A DNA stretch of 64,000 nt from Spiroplasma monobiae MQ-1 (lineage in GTDB: Bacteria; Bacillota_I; Bacilli_A; Mycoplasmatales; Mycoplasmataceae): contig NZ_CP025543.1 in NCBI RefSeq assembly GCF_002865545.1, positions 806,001 to 870,000 on the forward strand, written 5' to 3'. The notes below the pieces were generated by a model. The model had not been told where the DNA came from. It worked only from the letters and a program-made list of their open reading frames with translations, and did no database searches. Numbering within the stretch: the stretch's first letter is position 1; every line of letters starts with the position of its first letter. Made by a program: the position numbers and the translations under genes. Below, one piece after another: positions 21,258 to 32,580 of this stretch.

Positions 21258-23033
21258 TTTTGTTAATTCCTCTAGTTGATTTACAAGATTTTCAATTTCT
21301 AAAATCAAAGGCATGTAGGTTTCTTCTTTGGTGAAATTTATCCCAACTTCTTTTAGTATTTCTAAAGGTTCTTTTGAACCTCCACTTTTTAAAAAGTTTA
21401 ATACATTATGCTTATTTCCTTTTTTGAAATCATTGTAAAGTTTGTAACTTGCAACTAAATCTATTGCATATTTATAAACATAGAATGGAGATTGAAAAAA
21501 ATGTGAAATGTATGGTCATGAGTAATTATCTTCTTCACTATCTTCAAACTCATCATAACCAAATTCATTTTGCTTTTTAACGAACAATTCCTTTAAAATT
21601 TCTGTTGTAATTGGTTTGTCTTCTTCAATTAACTTATGTGCACTGTATTCAAAATCTGCAAATTGTATTTGTCTATAGAATGTTGATATTAAGTCGAATA
21701 GTCTTTGTTGTAATAAATATTTTTTTTCTTCAACATCGTTTGTATTTGAATATAAATAATCAAACAATAAGTGTTCATTAAATGTAGAAGCAACTTCAGC
21801 TAAAATGATTGGATAATTATTTAATGGATAAGTCTGTTCTTCATCTGAAAAAAGAGTATGTACAGAATGACCAATTTCATGTGCTAATGTACTTACCGAA
21901 CCCAGTTTGTTGTCTCAATTCATCAAAATTATTGGTTCAACTCCATTTCCACCAGAAGAATATGCTCCATCAGATTTGTTGTTATCTTCATAGTAATCTA
22001 TTAAATTATCCTTAAAAGCAATATCTACTTTTTCTAAGTATTGTTCTCCCAAAACTTTTAAGGAATTTTTTACTATATTTATACCTTCTTCAACTGAAAA
22101 TTTTTTACTATAATTTTTTGTAATTTTTAATAGTCTATCTGTAGAATAGAATTTATCTAATTTGCAAATCTTTTTTATAAGTCTGTTGTACTTTTTGAAT
22201 GGTTCTATATTATTCTTACCAAACTCAATGAATTTAATATAAATTTCTAAATCTACTTGATCTTCGAATAGATTCATTTCTAGTATTGACTTATAGTTTC
22301 TAACTAATTTATTTTCATATTGTTCTTGAATTATTGCTTCATATATTTTTGCAAAACTGTGTTTTCTTGATATAAAATTTTTAAAATATAGACTTTGAGC
22401 TTCTCTTCTTTTTAATTGGTCTTCTGCAGGTTTTGAATCTTCCATTATCTCTTTATACAAGGAAGATGTTAATTCTCTTTCTTCACAATTTCATATAATT
22501 TTTTCAGATTTTCTATCAGCATATGCAAGGGAATCATATAAATTGCCCACTGCATTTCTACTTCTTTCAAGTTTGCTCATTAATTCTTCTTCATTTTTAG
22601 ATAATATAAAATTTGATGATTTAAAAAAAGTCCTAAAGTAATACTTATAACTTGTTTTTCCGGTTTCTTCTAATCATTTTAAAATACTTTCTTCACCCAC
22701 TTCTTTTAGTTCATTTGAAATAAAAGAAGTCTTGACTTTAATCTTTTGATAAAAGTTATCTAACATAGAGCTAATTTCTTGATTTTCATTATTTGTTTGG
22801 TCTATGTCTATTAAGTGAGCATATTGATTTAGCTTTGTTAAAATAAAATCCTTTTTCTTATCTAATTCTAAGTAATTAATAAAGCTCTCCTTTTGATTTA
22901 ATTTTCCTTTCATGTTTTCAATTTCTTTACAAATACTTTTTGCTTTAAGTAAATCTTCTTTCCATTCGCCAAAGTTTTTGTATAGATGAGAAAAATCTCA
23001 TTTGTATTTTTTTTCTGCTTGTTTTCTTTTCAT
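21255..23033 (-). CDS. pepF: Oligoendopeptidase F (M3 metallopeptidase)
   Basis: Cytosolic zinc peptidase that degrades short peptides to amino acids. 592 residues, normal length. The catalytic HEIGHSVHTLFS motif (HExxH) lies at about residue 386, followed by the family's Glu-containing region; the preceding segment SSGGNGVEPIILMNW is typical for PepF. The start MKRKQAEKKYKWDFSHLYKN gives the normal family N-terminus and lies 47 nt after the pepA terminator hairpin. Several TGA codons are Trp. With pepA next to it, it fits peptide salvage. Confidence 0.94.
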
Positions 23034-23052
23034 AAAAATATTATATAAAATA

Positions 23053-23078
23053 AAAAATCTCTTAACGAGATTTTTAGA
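23053..23078 (-). terminator. Terminator after pepA
   Basis: AAAATCTC / GAGATTTT hairpin with a TTAAC-type loop and flanking A/T runs, directly after the pepA stop at 23081 and before the pepF start. Confidence 0.75.
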
Positions 23079-23080
23079 TT

Positions 23081-24418
23081 TTATTTATTTAATAATTCAA
23101 ACATAGTTCTTAGCATTGGTGCTCTACCACGCTTGTCAGTATCTGCTGTTGCAGCTATGTCTAAATGAATATATTCCTTGTCTTCAGCAAATGAATTTAA
23201 GAATGCTGCTGCAGTTGAAGATCCAGCAGATCTTCCTGGTTCTGAGTTTGCTAAGTCAGCAACTTTTGAACACTGCATTGCTTTTAAATGTTCATCAATC
23301 ATCGGTAATCTTCAAACAGGTTCTTGAGCTTTTTTAGCAGCCTCTTCAAATTCTGTATAGAAATCGTCACTTGGTGAGAAAGTTCCTGTGAATCAGCTAC
23401 CCAAAGCAACCCCTATAGCTCCTGTTAAAGTGGCAACAGTAATTGCTTTATCAGCTTTGGCAACTCTAGTTGCAAAAGTAAGACCATCAGCCAATACCAA
23501 TCTTCCTTCAGCATCCGTATTTGTTATTTCTACAGTTTTACCATTCATTGATTTAATAACTGATTCTGTAAGAGTGGCATGTCCACCGATTCTGTTATCT
23601 GTTAATAAAGCAATTGATATAACATTAACTTTTGCTTTTGCTTTTGCTAATGCAAAAACTGTTGAAGAAACTATTGCAGCTCCAGACATATCAAACTTCA
23701 TGTTTTCAATAAAGTTTGATGGTTTTAAATTATATCCACCTGTATCAAAAGTTATCCCTTTACCTACTAAAGCTGTTTTCTTTTTAGAAGTATCTGTAGT
23801 GTACTCTACAGTAACAACTCTAGGTTCAACATGGCTTCCTGCGTTTACAGAAAGTAATAAGCCCATACCCATATCTTCAATTTGTTTTTTGTCATATACA
23901 GTAACTTTTACATTAGGTACATCTTTAGCTTTTTCAACTATTCTATTTGCAATTTCAACTGATGTACCAATGTTTGGTGGTAGATCTTGTAGATCTCTTG
24001 CAAAGTTCATATATTCAACTTTGATCATTGATGCTTCAAACAATGGTGTGTATTCTTCATCAAACATAAAGTTAATTGATTTTGGTGTTGAAGAACTTTC
24101 TTTGTAATCAAGTTCTTTGTGTGAAGCAAAAACTACTGATTCAATAATTTTTTGGAAAGCTTCTTCAGGTTCAAGGAAAGCATTTACAAATGAATCAACA
24201 TCAATATTTAATTCATATTTGTTTGATTTAACAATTTTTTCTAAATTTTTTCCTAAATCATTTAAACATTTTTTGTCTCCAATGTAATAGTAAAGAATTT
24301 TATCTTCACTTATTAAAGTTGTAGCGCCATCTTCTTTTATAACTAAGTCGTTAACTGTGTTTTTTGAGTCAACGGCTTTTAAAGTTAATAGAAATTTTGG
24401 TCCGTTATTAGTTATCAT
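23081..24418 (-). CDS. pepA: Leucyl aminopeptidase (M17)
   Basis: Two-metal cytosolic aminopeptidase, 445 residues. The catalytic domain has VGKGITFDTGGYNLKPS (metal and Lys site), MKFDMSGAA, and the family signature NTDAEGRLVLADGL at about residue 302. A later TGA (Trp) continues into WFTGTFSPSDDFY and the last helix. The N-terminal domain is divergent, as usual in Mollicutes. SD GGAGAAA precedes ATG 24418. Probably works with pepF in peptide use. Confidence 0.95.
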
Positions 24419-24464
24419 TTTGTTTTCTCCTTTAAATACAAGAATATAATATCACTTTTTTTCA

Positions 24465-25052
24465 TTAGTTTATAACAAAGGTCATTTTGCAGATTTTATT
24501 TCTGCACTTTCCATAAATAATTAGCTTTAAATCTTTTGCATTTTTATCGTATGTCATAAATGTTCTAACCATACCATGACCACTTGGACATCTAAGTCTT
24601 CTGTTTGCTAATTTAGAATTTAAAGAAAAGAATTTAGATTTCATTGTGTAAATATAATAAGTTTCTTTTTTAAGTCTGTTATTTTGATCTTCAATTTCAT
24701 CTAAAACAACAAAACTAATTTCTTTTATATCTTTAATTTTTTTTCTCATTTTAGAGTATAAACTGTCTTTTCCTCTTAAAAACCCATTTATGTGTTGCTT
24801 AAATCTTTCAAATACATTTGTAGATTCTCCAATATAACAAAACTTTAACTTTCCATTAGAAATTGAATACAACAAATATGTTCCAGCAACCCTGTCTTTT
24901 ATTTGTCTTATATCTTCTAAATTTAAAACTGTTCTTGTTTTTAAAAATTTTGAAATTCTATGCATTAAATAATCCTCGGAGAAAGATTTTACCCTAGGAT
25001 CTCTTGAGTTTTTAATTTTGTTAACTAATTTGAATTGATTACTTAATTCCAT
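24465..25052 (-). CDS. Stand-alone GIY-YIG endonuclease-like protein
   Basis: 195 residues. The GIY-YIG core is residues 57-140: GTYLLYS (57-63), CYIGEST (72-78), the catalytic-type Arg in NVFERFKQH (R83), and a Glu in KKETYYIYTMKSKFFSLNS (E130) followed by the family's LN. This resembles the N-terminal nuclease domain of UvrC, but no UvrBC or HhH region is attached. The C-terminus has C155-P-S-G-H159 and C183-x4-C188, a possible zinc knuckle. It lies between tuf and pepA on the minus strand. Its biological role is unknown. Confidence 0.75.
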   Translation of the reverse strand: MELSNQFKLVNKIKNSRDPRVKSFSEDYLMHRISKFLKTRTVLNLEDIRQIKDRVAGTYLLYSISNGKLKFCYIGESTNVFERFKQHINGFLRGKDSLYSKMRKKIKDIKEISFVVLDEIEDQNNRLKKETYYIYTMKSKFFSLNSKLANRRLRCPSGHGMVRTFMTYDKNAKDLKLIIYGKCRNKICKMTFVIN

Positions 25053-25086
25053 TTTTTTGTACCTTTATAACTAGATTATAAATTAA

Positions 25087-25107
25087 AAAAATTCCCAAAG
25101 GGAATTC
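25087..25107 (-). terminator. Terminator after tuf
   Basis: GAATTCCC-TTT-GGGAATT hairpin followed by seven T on the minus strand, 20 nt after the tuf stop. Confidence 0.85.
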
Positions 25108-25126
25108 TTATTTTTATATTGTTTAA

Positions 25127-26314
25127 TTATTCAACGATTGAAACAACTGTTCCGGCACCAATAGTTCTTCCACCTTCACGGATTGAGAATTTTGTTCCTT
25201 GTTCAACAGCGATTGGTTTGATTAATTCAACAACTAATTCTACGTTATCTCCAGGCATAACCATGTCTGTTCCACTTGGTAAGTGAACTTCTCCAGTAAC
25301 GTCTGTAGTTCTAAAGTAAAATTGTGGACGGTATTTGTTGAAGAATGGTTTGTGTCTTCCACCTTCTTCTTGTGTTAAAGCATAAACTGATGCATTTAAT
25401 TTTGTATGAGGTTTGATTGTTCCTGGTTTTGCAAGAACTTGTCCACGTTCGATGTCGCTTCTGTCAACCCCTCTTAATAATGCTCCTACATTATCTCCAG
25501 CTTCAGCAAAGTCTAATAATTTTCTAAACATTTCTAATGCTGTAACAACGATTTTTTTACTTTCTTCAACTAATCCAACGATTTCAACTTCGTCGTTAAC
25601 TCTAACAACTCCACGTTCAACTCTACCAGTTGCAACTGTTCCACGTCCTGTAATTGTAAATACATCTTCTACAGGCATTAGGAAAGTTTTATCTGTATCA
25701 CGAGTTGGAGTTGGGATGTATTCGTCAACTGCTTTCATTAATTCTTCAACTTGAGCTACTCATTTAGCATCTCCATTTAAAGCTCCTAAAGCAGATCCAC
25801 GAACAACTGGTGCTCCGTCTCCGTCAAAGTCATAAGCTGATAATAAGTCTCTAACTTCCATTTCAACTAAGTCGATTAATTCTTCGTCATCAACCATGTC
25901 ACATTTATTTAAGAAAACAACGATTGAAGGTACTCCAACTTGTCTTGATAATAAGATGTGTTCTCTTGTTTGTGGCATTGGCCCGTCAGTTGCAGCAACA
26001 ACTAGGATTCCACCATCCATTTGTGCAGCTCCTGTGATCATGTTTTTAACATAATCGGCATGTCCAGGACAGTCTACGTGTGCGTAGTGTCTGTTTTCTG
26101 TTTTATATTCAACGTGAGAAGTATTAATTGTAATACCTCTTTCTCTTTCTTCTGGTGCATTATCAATATTTGCGTAATCTTTGAATTCTGCTCCACCTTT
26201 TTCTGCTAATACTTTTGTAATTGCAGCTGTTAAAGTAGTTTTACCGTGGTCAACGTGTCCGATTGTTCCAATGTTAACGTGAGGTAAACTACGGTCAAAT
26301 GCTTCTTTTGCCAT
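25127..26314 (-). CDS. tuf: Elongation factor Tu
   Basis: GTPase delivering aminoacyl-tRNA to the ribosome, 395 residues. G1 loop GHVDHGKT (19-26), switch region [24 protein letters not shown] and NKCD motifs are all intact. One TGA at 25757-25759 gives Trp (DAKWVAQVEEL). It has its own promoter at 26375-26403 and a terminator downstream, so it is separate from rpsL-rpsG-fusA although it follows fusA directly. Confidence 0.98.
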
Positions 26315-26374
26315 GTTTTTTGTTTCCTTCCATTTGGTTCTTATTTATTTTTATTGCGACCAAGTGTCCTAATA

Positions 26375-26403
26375 ATTATAAATAGATTTTCTTTAAAGTA
26401 CAA
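26375..26403 (-). promoter_or_regulatory. tuf promoter
   Basis: TTGTAC (26403-26398), 17-nt spacer, perfect TATAAT (26380-26375), about 60 nt before the tuf ATG. Strong housekeeping promoter. Confidence 0.75.
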
Positions 26404-26429
26404 TACTTTTTTAATTTGATAAGCAGGTA

Positions 26430-28499
26430 TTATTTACCTTGTTTTTTGATAATTTCTTCAGCAATGTTTTTTGGTGCTTCATTATAGTGACTGAAAATCA
26501 TTGTATAGTTTCCACGTCCTTGTGTAAATGAACGCAACTCTGTTGCATAACCAAACATTTCTGATAAAGGAACCTTAGACTTAATAGTTTGTGCATTCCC
26601 TCTTTGTTCTGATCCTTCGATTAGACCACGTTTTGATGAAATGTTACCCATTACATCCCCATAGTATTCATCAGGCACAGTTACTTCAACTGACATAATA
26701 GGCTCTAAAAGAACTGGATTAACTTTTTTAGCAGCTTCTTTTAATGCCATTGATGCAGCAATTTTATATGCCATCTCGTTTGAGTCGACATCGTGGTATG
26801 ATCCATCAACGATTGTTGCTTTAACGTCTATCATTGGGAATCCAGCGATAACACCGTTTTGTAATGAGTTTTCAAGTCCAACTCTAGCAGCATTGATGTA
26901 TTCTTTTGAGATTTTACCCCCAACAATTTTATCAACTCATTCAAACCCTTTGTCGTGGTTTGGTTCGAATTCAATCACAACGTGACCATATTGTCCACGT
27001 CCTCCTGATTGTTTAACATATTTACCTTCAACTTTTGCTGATCCTTTAATTGTTTCACGGTATGAAACTTGAGGAGCTCCAACGTTTGTTTCAACTTTGA
27101 ATTCTCTTTTTAGACGGTCAACAATGATGTCCAAGTGTAATTCACCCATTCCGGCGATAATTGTTTGTCCAGTTTCTTCATCTGTATAAGTTCTGAAAGT
27201 TGGATCTTCTTCTGATAATTTGTTCAATGATAACCCTAGTTTTTCTTGGTCAGCTTTAGTTTTTGGTTCTAACGCTAAGTGAATAACTGGTTCTGGGAAT
27301 ACCATTGATTCTAAGATAATTTCGTTTTTTTCATCTGTAAGAGTATCTCCAGTTGTTGTATCTTTTAAACCAACAGCTGCTGCGATATCTCCAGCATAAA
27401 CTTCTTCGATTTCTTCACGGTTGTTGGCGTGCATTTTTAATAAACGTCCAACACGTTCTTTTTTATCTTTAGTTGCATTTAATACGTAACTTCCTTTTGT
27501 TAATACCCCTGAGTAAACTCTAAAGAATGTTAATTTACCAACGAATGGGTCAGTCATAATTTTAAATGCTAATGCGGCAAATGGTGCTTCATCTGCGGCA
27601 GGTCTTTCAGCTTCTTCTCCATTTGGTAATACCCCTTTAATAGCAGGTACATCTAATGGTGAAGGTAAGTAAGCAACAACTGCGTCTAATAATAATTTAA
27701 CACCTTTGTTTTTGAATGCTGATCCAGCTAATACTGGGAAGAATTCTGCTGAAATAACACCTTTACGAATTGCTGATTTTAATTCTGGGATTGTGATTTC
27801 TCCACCATCTAAGAATTTCATCATTAATTCTTCATCGTATTCAACAGCCATTTCAACTAATTGAGCTCTTAACTCTTCAGCTTTATCTTTTAAATCAGCT
27901 GGGATTTCGATTTCTTTTGCAATTTCATCTGCAGCTCCATCAAATCCTCATGCTTTCATTTCAACTAAATCAATGATTCCGCTGAATTGATCTTCTGCTC
28001 CAATTGGTAATTGAATAGGTGCGGCTTTTGCTCCCAATCTATCTCCGATTGTTTTTACTGAGTATAAAAAGTCAGCTCCTGTTTTATCCATTTTGTTAAC
28101 AAAAACAACTCTTGGTACTCTATATGTTGTTGCTTGTCTTCAAACAGTTTCAGTTTGAGGTTCAACCCCACTTTGACCGTCTAATACAGCAACCGCTCCA
28201 TCAAGAACTCTTAATGATCTTTCAACTTCAACTGTGAAGTCAACGTGACCAGGAGTATCAATGATGTTAAATCTGTGGTCTGCTCAGAATGCTGTTGTTG
28301 CAGCAGAAGTAATAGTAATACCACGTTCTTGTTCTTGAGCCATTCAGTCCATTTGTGATTCACCTTCGTGAGTTTCACCAATTTTGTGAATTTTACCTGT
28401 ATGGAATAAGATACGTTCTGTTGTAGTAGTTTTACCAGCATCAATGTGAGCCATAATACCAAAGTTACGAGTCATATCTAAACTATATTCTCTAGGCAT
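26430..28499 (-). CDS. fusA: Elongation factor G
   Basis: Ribosomal translocase GTPase, 689 residues, full length. G1 loop [14 protein letters not shown] (17-30), [15 protein letters not shown], and [10 protein letters not shown] are intact; domain IV/V contains the conserved [14 protein letters not shown] and the C-terminal [20 protein letters not shown]. Five or more TGA codons fall at conserved Trp sites. It begins 23 nt after the rpsG stop and ends 50 nt before the tuf promoter -10 region. Confidence 0.98.
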
Positions 28500-28522
28500 A
28501 TTCTTTTCTCCTTAATTTTCTA

Positions 28523-28990
<468 letters not shown>

Positions 28991-29041
28991 GGTAATTTGC
29001 TCCTTTCATATTTAAATTGATAAAATGTGAATTACACTCTA

Positions 29042-29461
29042 CTATTTTTTATCTTTAGGTCTCTTTGTTCCATATAATGAACGAGATTGCATTCTTCCGT
29101 TAACTCCAGTTGTATCTAAAGTACCACGAATTATATGATAACGAACCCCAGGTAAGTCTTTTACCCTTCCCCCACGGATTAACACAACACTGTGTTCTTG
29201 TAAGTTGTGTCCTTCCCCTGGAATATAAGCTGTTACCTCCATACCGTTAGTCAATCTAACCCTTGCATACTTACGTAAAGCTGAGTTAGGTTTTTTAGGA
29301 GTCATAGTTGCAACCCTTGTACATACACCTCTTTTTTGTGGTGCTGAAACTCTAGTTACTTTTTTTAATAAAGTGTTAACTCCTCTATTTAAAGCAGGAG
29401 CTTTAGTTTTTCATGTTTTTGCTTTTCTTGGTTTTCTAACTAATTGATTAATTGTTGCCAT
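29042..29461 (-). CDS. rpsL: 30S ribosomal protein S12
   Basis: Decoding-centre protein S12, 139 residues. Starts [20 protein letters not shown] (the W is TGA), then [20 protein letters not shown], and [20 protein letters not shown]. The two loops linked to streptomycin resistance (TPKKPNSA and [12 protein letters not shown]) keep the sensitive-type lysines. The ATG at 29461 has AAGGAGG ten nt upstream, immediately after a perfect leader hairpin. Confidence 0.98.
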
Positions 29462-29480
29462 TTTAAGGTTCCTCCTTTCC

Positions 29481-29499
29481 ACAATACCGAGTGTATTGT
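29481..29499 (-). promoter_or_regulatory. Perfect leader hairpin next to the rpsL ribosome site
   Basis: ACAATAC-ACTCG-GTATTGT: seven perfect pairs with a five-nt loop, ending three nt before AAGGAGG. Its place suggests control of translation initiation or message stability for the str operon. Confidence 0.5.
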
Positions 29500-29514
29500 A
29501 ATCACACAAAATAT

Positions 29515-29520
29515 ATTATA
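29515..29520 (-). promoter_or_regulatory. -10 element of the rpsL operon
   Basis: TATAAT on the minus strand about 54 nt before the rpsL ATG; the -35 region is poor. The leader would contain the hairpin at 29481-29499. Confidence 0.45.
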
Positions 29521-29524
29521 TATG

Positions 29525-29560
29525 AAAAAATGAGTTAAATTATAAAATTCAACTCATTTT
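29525..29560 (-). terminator. Terminator after the 252-residue hypothetical gene
   Basis: AATGAGTT / AACTCATT stem with an AT-rich loop and a six-T run on the minus strand, ten nt after the stop at 29571. Confidence 0.75.
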
Positions 29561-29570
29561 AATTAATTTT

Positions 29571-30329
29571 TTAGTGGTACAAAGTTATATTTGGCATTAT
29601 ATTATCAAAAGCTTGCTGGTTCATCATACCTTCTTGAAGCGGATAAATCAGTATTAATTCTAATAAATATACCATTAAATAGTATGTATTCATGTATTCC
29701 ATAAAAATTTCTATTCTTTGGTTTGAAAAACTATCTTCAGCAATTTTTGAAAGCCTATTATAAGTATTGTTGTAATTTTGATTAAATTCTAGTATGTTTT
29801 CCATTAATTTTGCAAAAGCCGCTTGAGCATCTTGTTGTGAAACTGTTTTTAAGAAATTATTTAGAGGTTTAAAAATTTCATTTGTGTCTTGATCAAGTTT
29901 TAAGTCTTTATATTTTTCTAATAATTCATTTGTTTTTACACCAAAAGCTTGAACCGCAGTTGCCACAATAATATCTATTCCTCTTGAATCATTTATTATT
30001 TCTTTTTCAATGTTTTCTTTTTCTAAGTTAACATCAATTGAAATTAATATAATTATTGAGTTTTGAAGAATTGACATTAGATGATTTAAAATGATAATTC
30101 TGTCTGAATTTTCATCCAACGGCACTCAATCACCAAAAGTTTTGTCGAACTCTTGTCCTAGTTTTTCAACATCTTCTCTTGTTAAAAGTTGATTATTTTC
30201 AGCCAAAAAATTCTCTATATTAGAAGGAACTTTAAACTCTTTTGAAACGTTAACTTTTAGATTTTCATATACTGTATTTACTCTTTTTATAATTATTTTT
30301 TCATAATTTATTGGTCTTATTGCTTTCAT
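29571..30329 (-). CDS. Hypothetical soluble helical protein
   Basis: 252 residues, not recognised. One TGA at 30123-30125 is Trp (TFGDWVPLDENSDR). The composition is mostly amphipathic helix with a modest hydrophobic patch (IILNHLMSILQNSIIILIS, ~75-93) that looks more like a buried core helix than a clear membrane segment. The C-terminal part is Asn/Gln-rich (NQNYNNTYNRLSKIAEDSFS). It is divergent from the 377-residue gene with 83 nt between starts, and ends at a good terminator before rpsL. No function can be assigned. Confidence 0.7.
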
Positions 30330-30412
30330 ATAATGCTCTTTTCTATTTTTTTTATATATAAGATAATAATACTACATTTGATATTATTATAAATAATAAG
30401 GGGGATAAAAAA

Positions 30413-31546
30413 ATGGTATGAGGAGAATCAAACTCAAGAGACTTTCTTGATTGAGCTGATTTTTGTAGAAATAACGCATTGAAAGAAAGGGGGATAAACT
30501 CTACTGCCGGGCCCAATTTTGCTTCTGACAAAAGTTCAGCACAATACAATAACGTAAAAAATACAATAATAAATACAATTCAAAATTATAAAAGTATAAG
30601 TGTACAACAACTTTATAATGTATTGCCAACAAATATAGTTTCAAACCCCACTTCTAAAAATGTTATTTTACAATTGTATTTTGAAGATAATTTGAAAATA
30701 CAAGGACAAGCAAAAAATAATAATTCAAGAGAGTCTAATTTTGTTTTGGTTTTTGTTAAAAAACTTCAACCAAAACAACCCGCGCCCACTAAACCAAGTT
30801 CACCCCAACAAAGAGGACAATCAAATATTGAAGAATTAATTGATAATAATTGACAAGCAACAGGAAGAAAACTAAACTTCGATAAAATGGAGCGAGAAGA
30901 TAGAAGTAATCTTAACATAAGTTTAAAGAGAGTTAATCCAACACAAATTAATAGACCTGCTGAAAAACCCAATATAGATGTAAGGCAAGCTATTAGAGAG
31001 AAGCCAATTGAAACACCAATACCAAGAGCAGAACCAAAAAGAGAAATACCTCCACAAATTCAATCTAATGTTACATATATTCAAATTCCAAAGCCAAAAC
31101 CAGAGGTTTTAAAAGAGGAGGTAAATGCTCCTGTAAAAATGAATTTAGAATTTAGACCAACACCTAACTTAAAAGAGATTGTAATTGAAGATAGAGTCTT
31201 TTATGGTCTTAGTGCTTATGATCTTTATTATATTGAAGCATTTCTAATTGATGCATCAATAAAAGACAAATCTGCTCAAAGCACAATCAAAATAACAAGA
31301 GATATAGTCAGGGTTAGAGGAGATATAAAATACGCGGAAGAGAAAAGTGATTCTAGCGCAATTAAAACAATATTTTGCTTCTTGGGTTGTCTTACAATCA
31401 TTGGAATACCATTTGTTATTTCAGCAAACGCAAATAAAGTGAGAAAAAAGGCAAACAAAATATACAGGGGTCAATTAAAGGTGAGAGGTTATGAATCATT
31501 AAAAGAAGAATTGAAAAATCTACACCCAAAAATAATTGAGTTTTAA
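30413..31546 (+). CDS. Hypothetical plus-strand protein with Pro-rich linker and C-terminal membrane helix
   Basis: 377 residues starting MVWGESNSRDFLDWADFCRN, with TGA-coded Trp at residues 3 and 14 and one near 147. AAGGGGG lies seven nt upstream of the ATG. Residues ~45-115 form a compact alpha/beta stretch (TIQNYKSISVQQLYNVLP) that could be a winged-helix-like domain. A long Pro/Lys/Gln linker follows. One hydrophobic helix (IFCFLGCLTIIGIPFVIS, ~322-339) precedes a basic C-terminus, so the protein is probably tail-anchored-like with most of it in the cytosol (inference). It stands alone on plus inside a minus-strand block. Function unknown. Confidence 0.7.
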
Positions 31547-31570
31547 AAAAGAACCTTTCGGTTCTTTTTT
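31545..31570. terminator. Bidirectional terminator
   Basis: AAAAAAGAACC-TTTC-GGTTCTTTTTT, eleven perfect pairs, between the plus-strand 377-residue gene and the converging 64-residue gene; its base overlaps both stops. Confidence 0.88.
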
Positions 31571-31764
31571 TACATTTCTTGTTTTTTGTAACTACTTTTT
31601 AGAATTTTTGCTTCACTAATAATGTTTTTTAGTTCATTCTTTTTAATTTTAATTTCTAAATTAGTTTGTTTAATTGTTTCTTTACATTTTTCAATTTCTG
31701 TTTCTTTAGCATCTCTTTGAATTTTGAATTCTGCTAACTTTTCTTTTAGAGCTTCTTTTGTCAT
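31570..31764 (-). CDS. Small coiled-coil protein, unknown
   Basis: 64 residues, almost entirely one heptad-like Lys/Glu/Ile helix (KLAEFKIQRDAKETEIEKCK). AAGGAG lies eight to ten nt before the ATG, supporting expression. It follows the RecB-like nuclease gene by 61 nt on the same strand. It has no membrane segment. Function unknown. Confidence 0.6.
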   Translation of the reverse strand: MTKEALKEKLAEFKIQRDAKETEIEKCKETIKQTNLEIKIKKNELKNIISEAKILKSSYKKQEM

Positions 31765-31825
31765 TTTTTTGTTTCTCCTTAATAGATAAGATTTCTACTT
31801 ATACATATTAGTTTAATTTAAAAGA

Positions 31826-32521
31826 TTAGTCTTGTCAAATAGGTTTAAGTTCCTTTATTTTAGAAAAGATTCTTGAAATTTCTTGATTATTTAGTCTTTC
31901 ATAAGTCATTAAAACCCTGTCTTCTCTCGGGTTTAAAATAAAACATTCATCAACAATTTTTCCAGAAGCATTTTCAAACATTTTTTTATACAGAAACAAT
32001 TGTGCATTGTATTTTTCAACATAATTAACTCTACTTGTTTTTATATCCATGATATAAAATTTATCTTTTGATTTTAGAATTAGATCAATTGTTCCCAAAT
32101 AATTACAGTCATAACCCGAATAGAAAAATGTTTTTTCTGAATATATTTGATCGATATCATACTTATAAATGAATGAATTTAATTCCGTTATTAATCTCTT
32201 TGCAATATTTAAATGATTTGAATTCTTACAATCTTTTACAACTAGATTAAGTTTGAATTCCTTTCTTTCATTTATAGAATCAGATATTATTTTGTGAACG
32301 CAAACACCTTGTTTCACAGAGTTTTCAATAACTTCTTTTTTAATAAATTTATTGTGTAAAAAAGGGTAACATTCTTCTAAGATCATACTTACAAATGGTA
32401 AATTTATTTTACTTCCGTCTAAAAATTCTGCTAATTCATATGGAATATCTTTTACATCTTCTTTTAATTTGTAATTAAATTTGTCATCTCTTTCAATTAT
32501 TTTTGATATATCGTAAAGCAT
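31826..32521 (-). CDS. RecB-like PD-(D/E)XK nuclease domain protein
   Basis: 231 residues. The RecB/Cas4-type active-site order is visible: QGVCVHKII (His at 76), YLGTIDLIL (D146), FYIMDIKTS (D159-x-K161) and AQLFLYKK (Q174-x3-Y178). All expected catalytic residues are present. There is no helicase domain and no cysteine cluster of the Cas4 type. One TGA near the C-terminus gives the ending WQD. It follows the 881-residue repeat protein by 41 nt, with a strong hairpin between. Likely a DNA-processing enzyme, possibly a stand-alone RecB-family or phage-exonuclease-like protein; the substrate is unknown. Confidence 0.75.
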
Positions 32522-32548
32522 ATTTTTTCTCCTATTTATAACATTAAC

Positions 32549-32580
32549 AAAAAAAATAATGGTTACCCATTATTTTTGTT
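32549..32580 (-). terminator. Terminator overlapping the 3' end of the 881-residue gene
   Basis: AAAAATAATGG / CCATTATTTTT, eleven perfect pairs, followed by a T run on the minus strand. The 5' arm lies inside the last codons (NNG stop). It should cut most transcription before the nuclease gene. Confidence 0.8.

Noticed and set aside
23388-24107. 239-codon open frame on plus inside pepA
   Set aside because: pepA has all catalytic motifs on the minus strand; the plus frame has no recognisable protein features or start signal.
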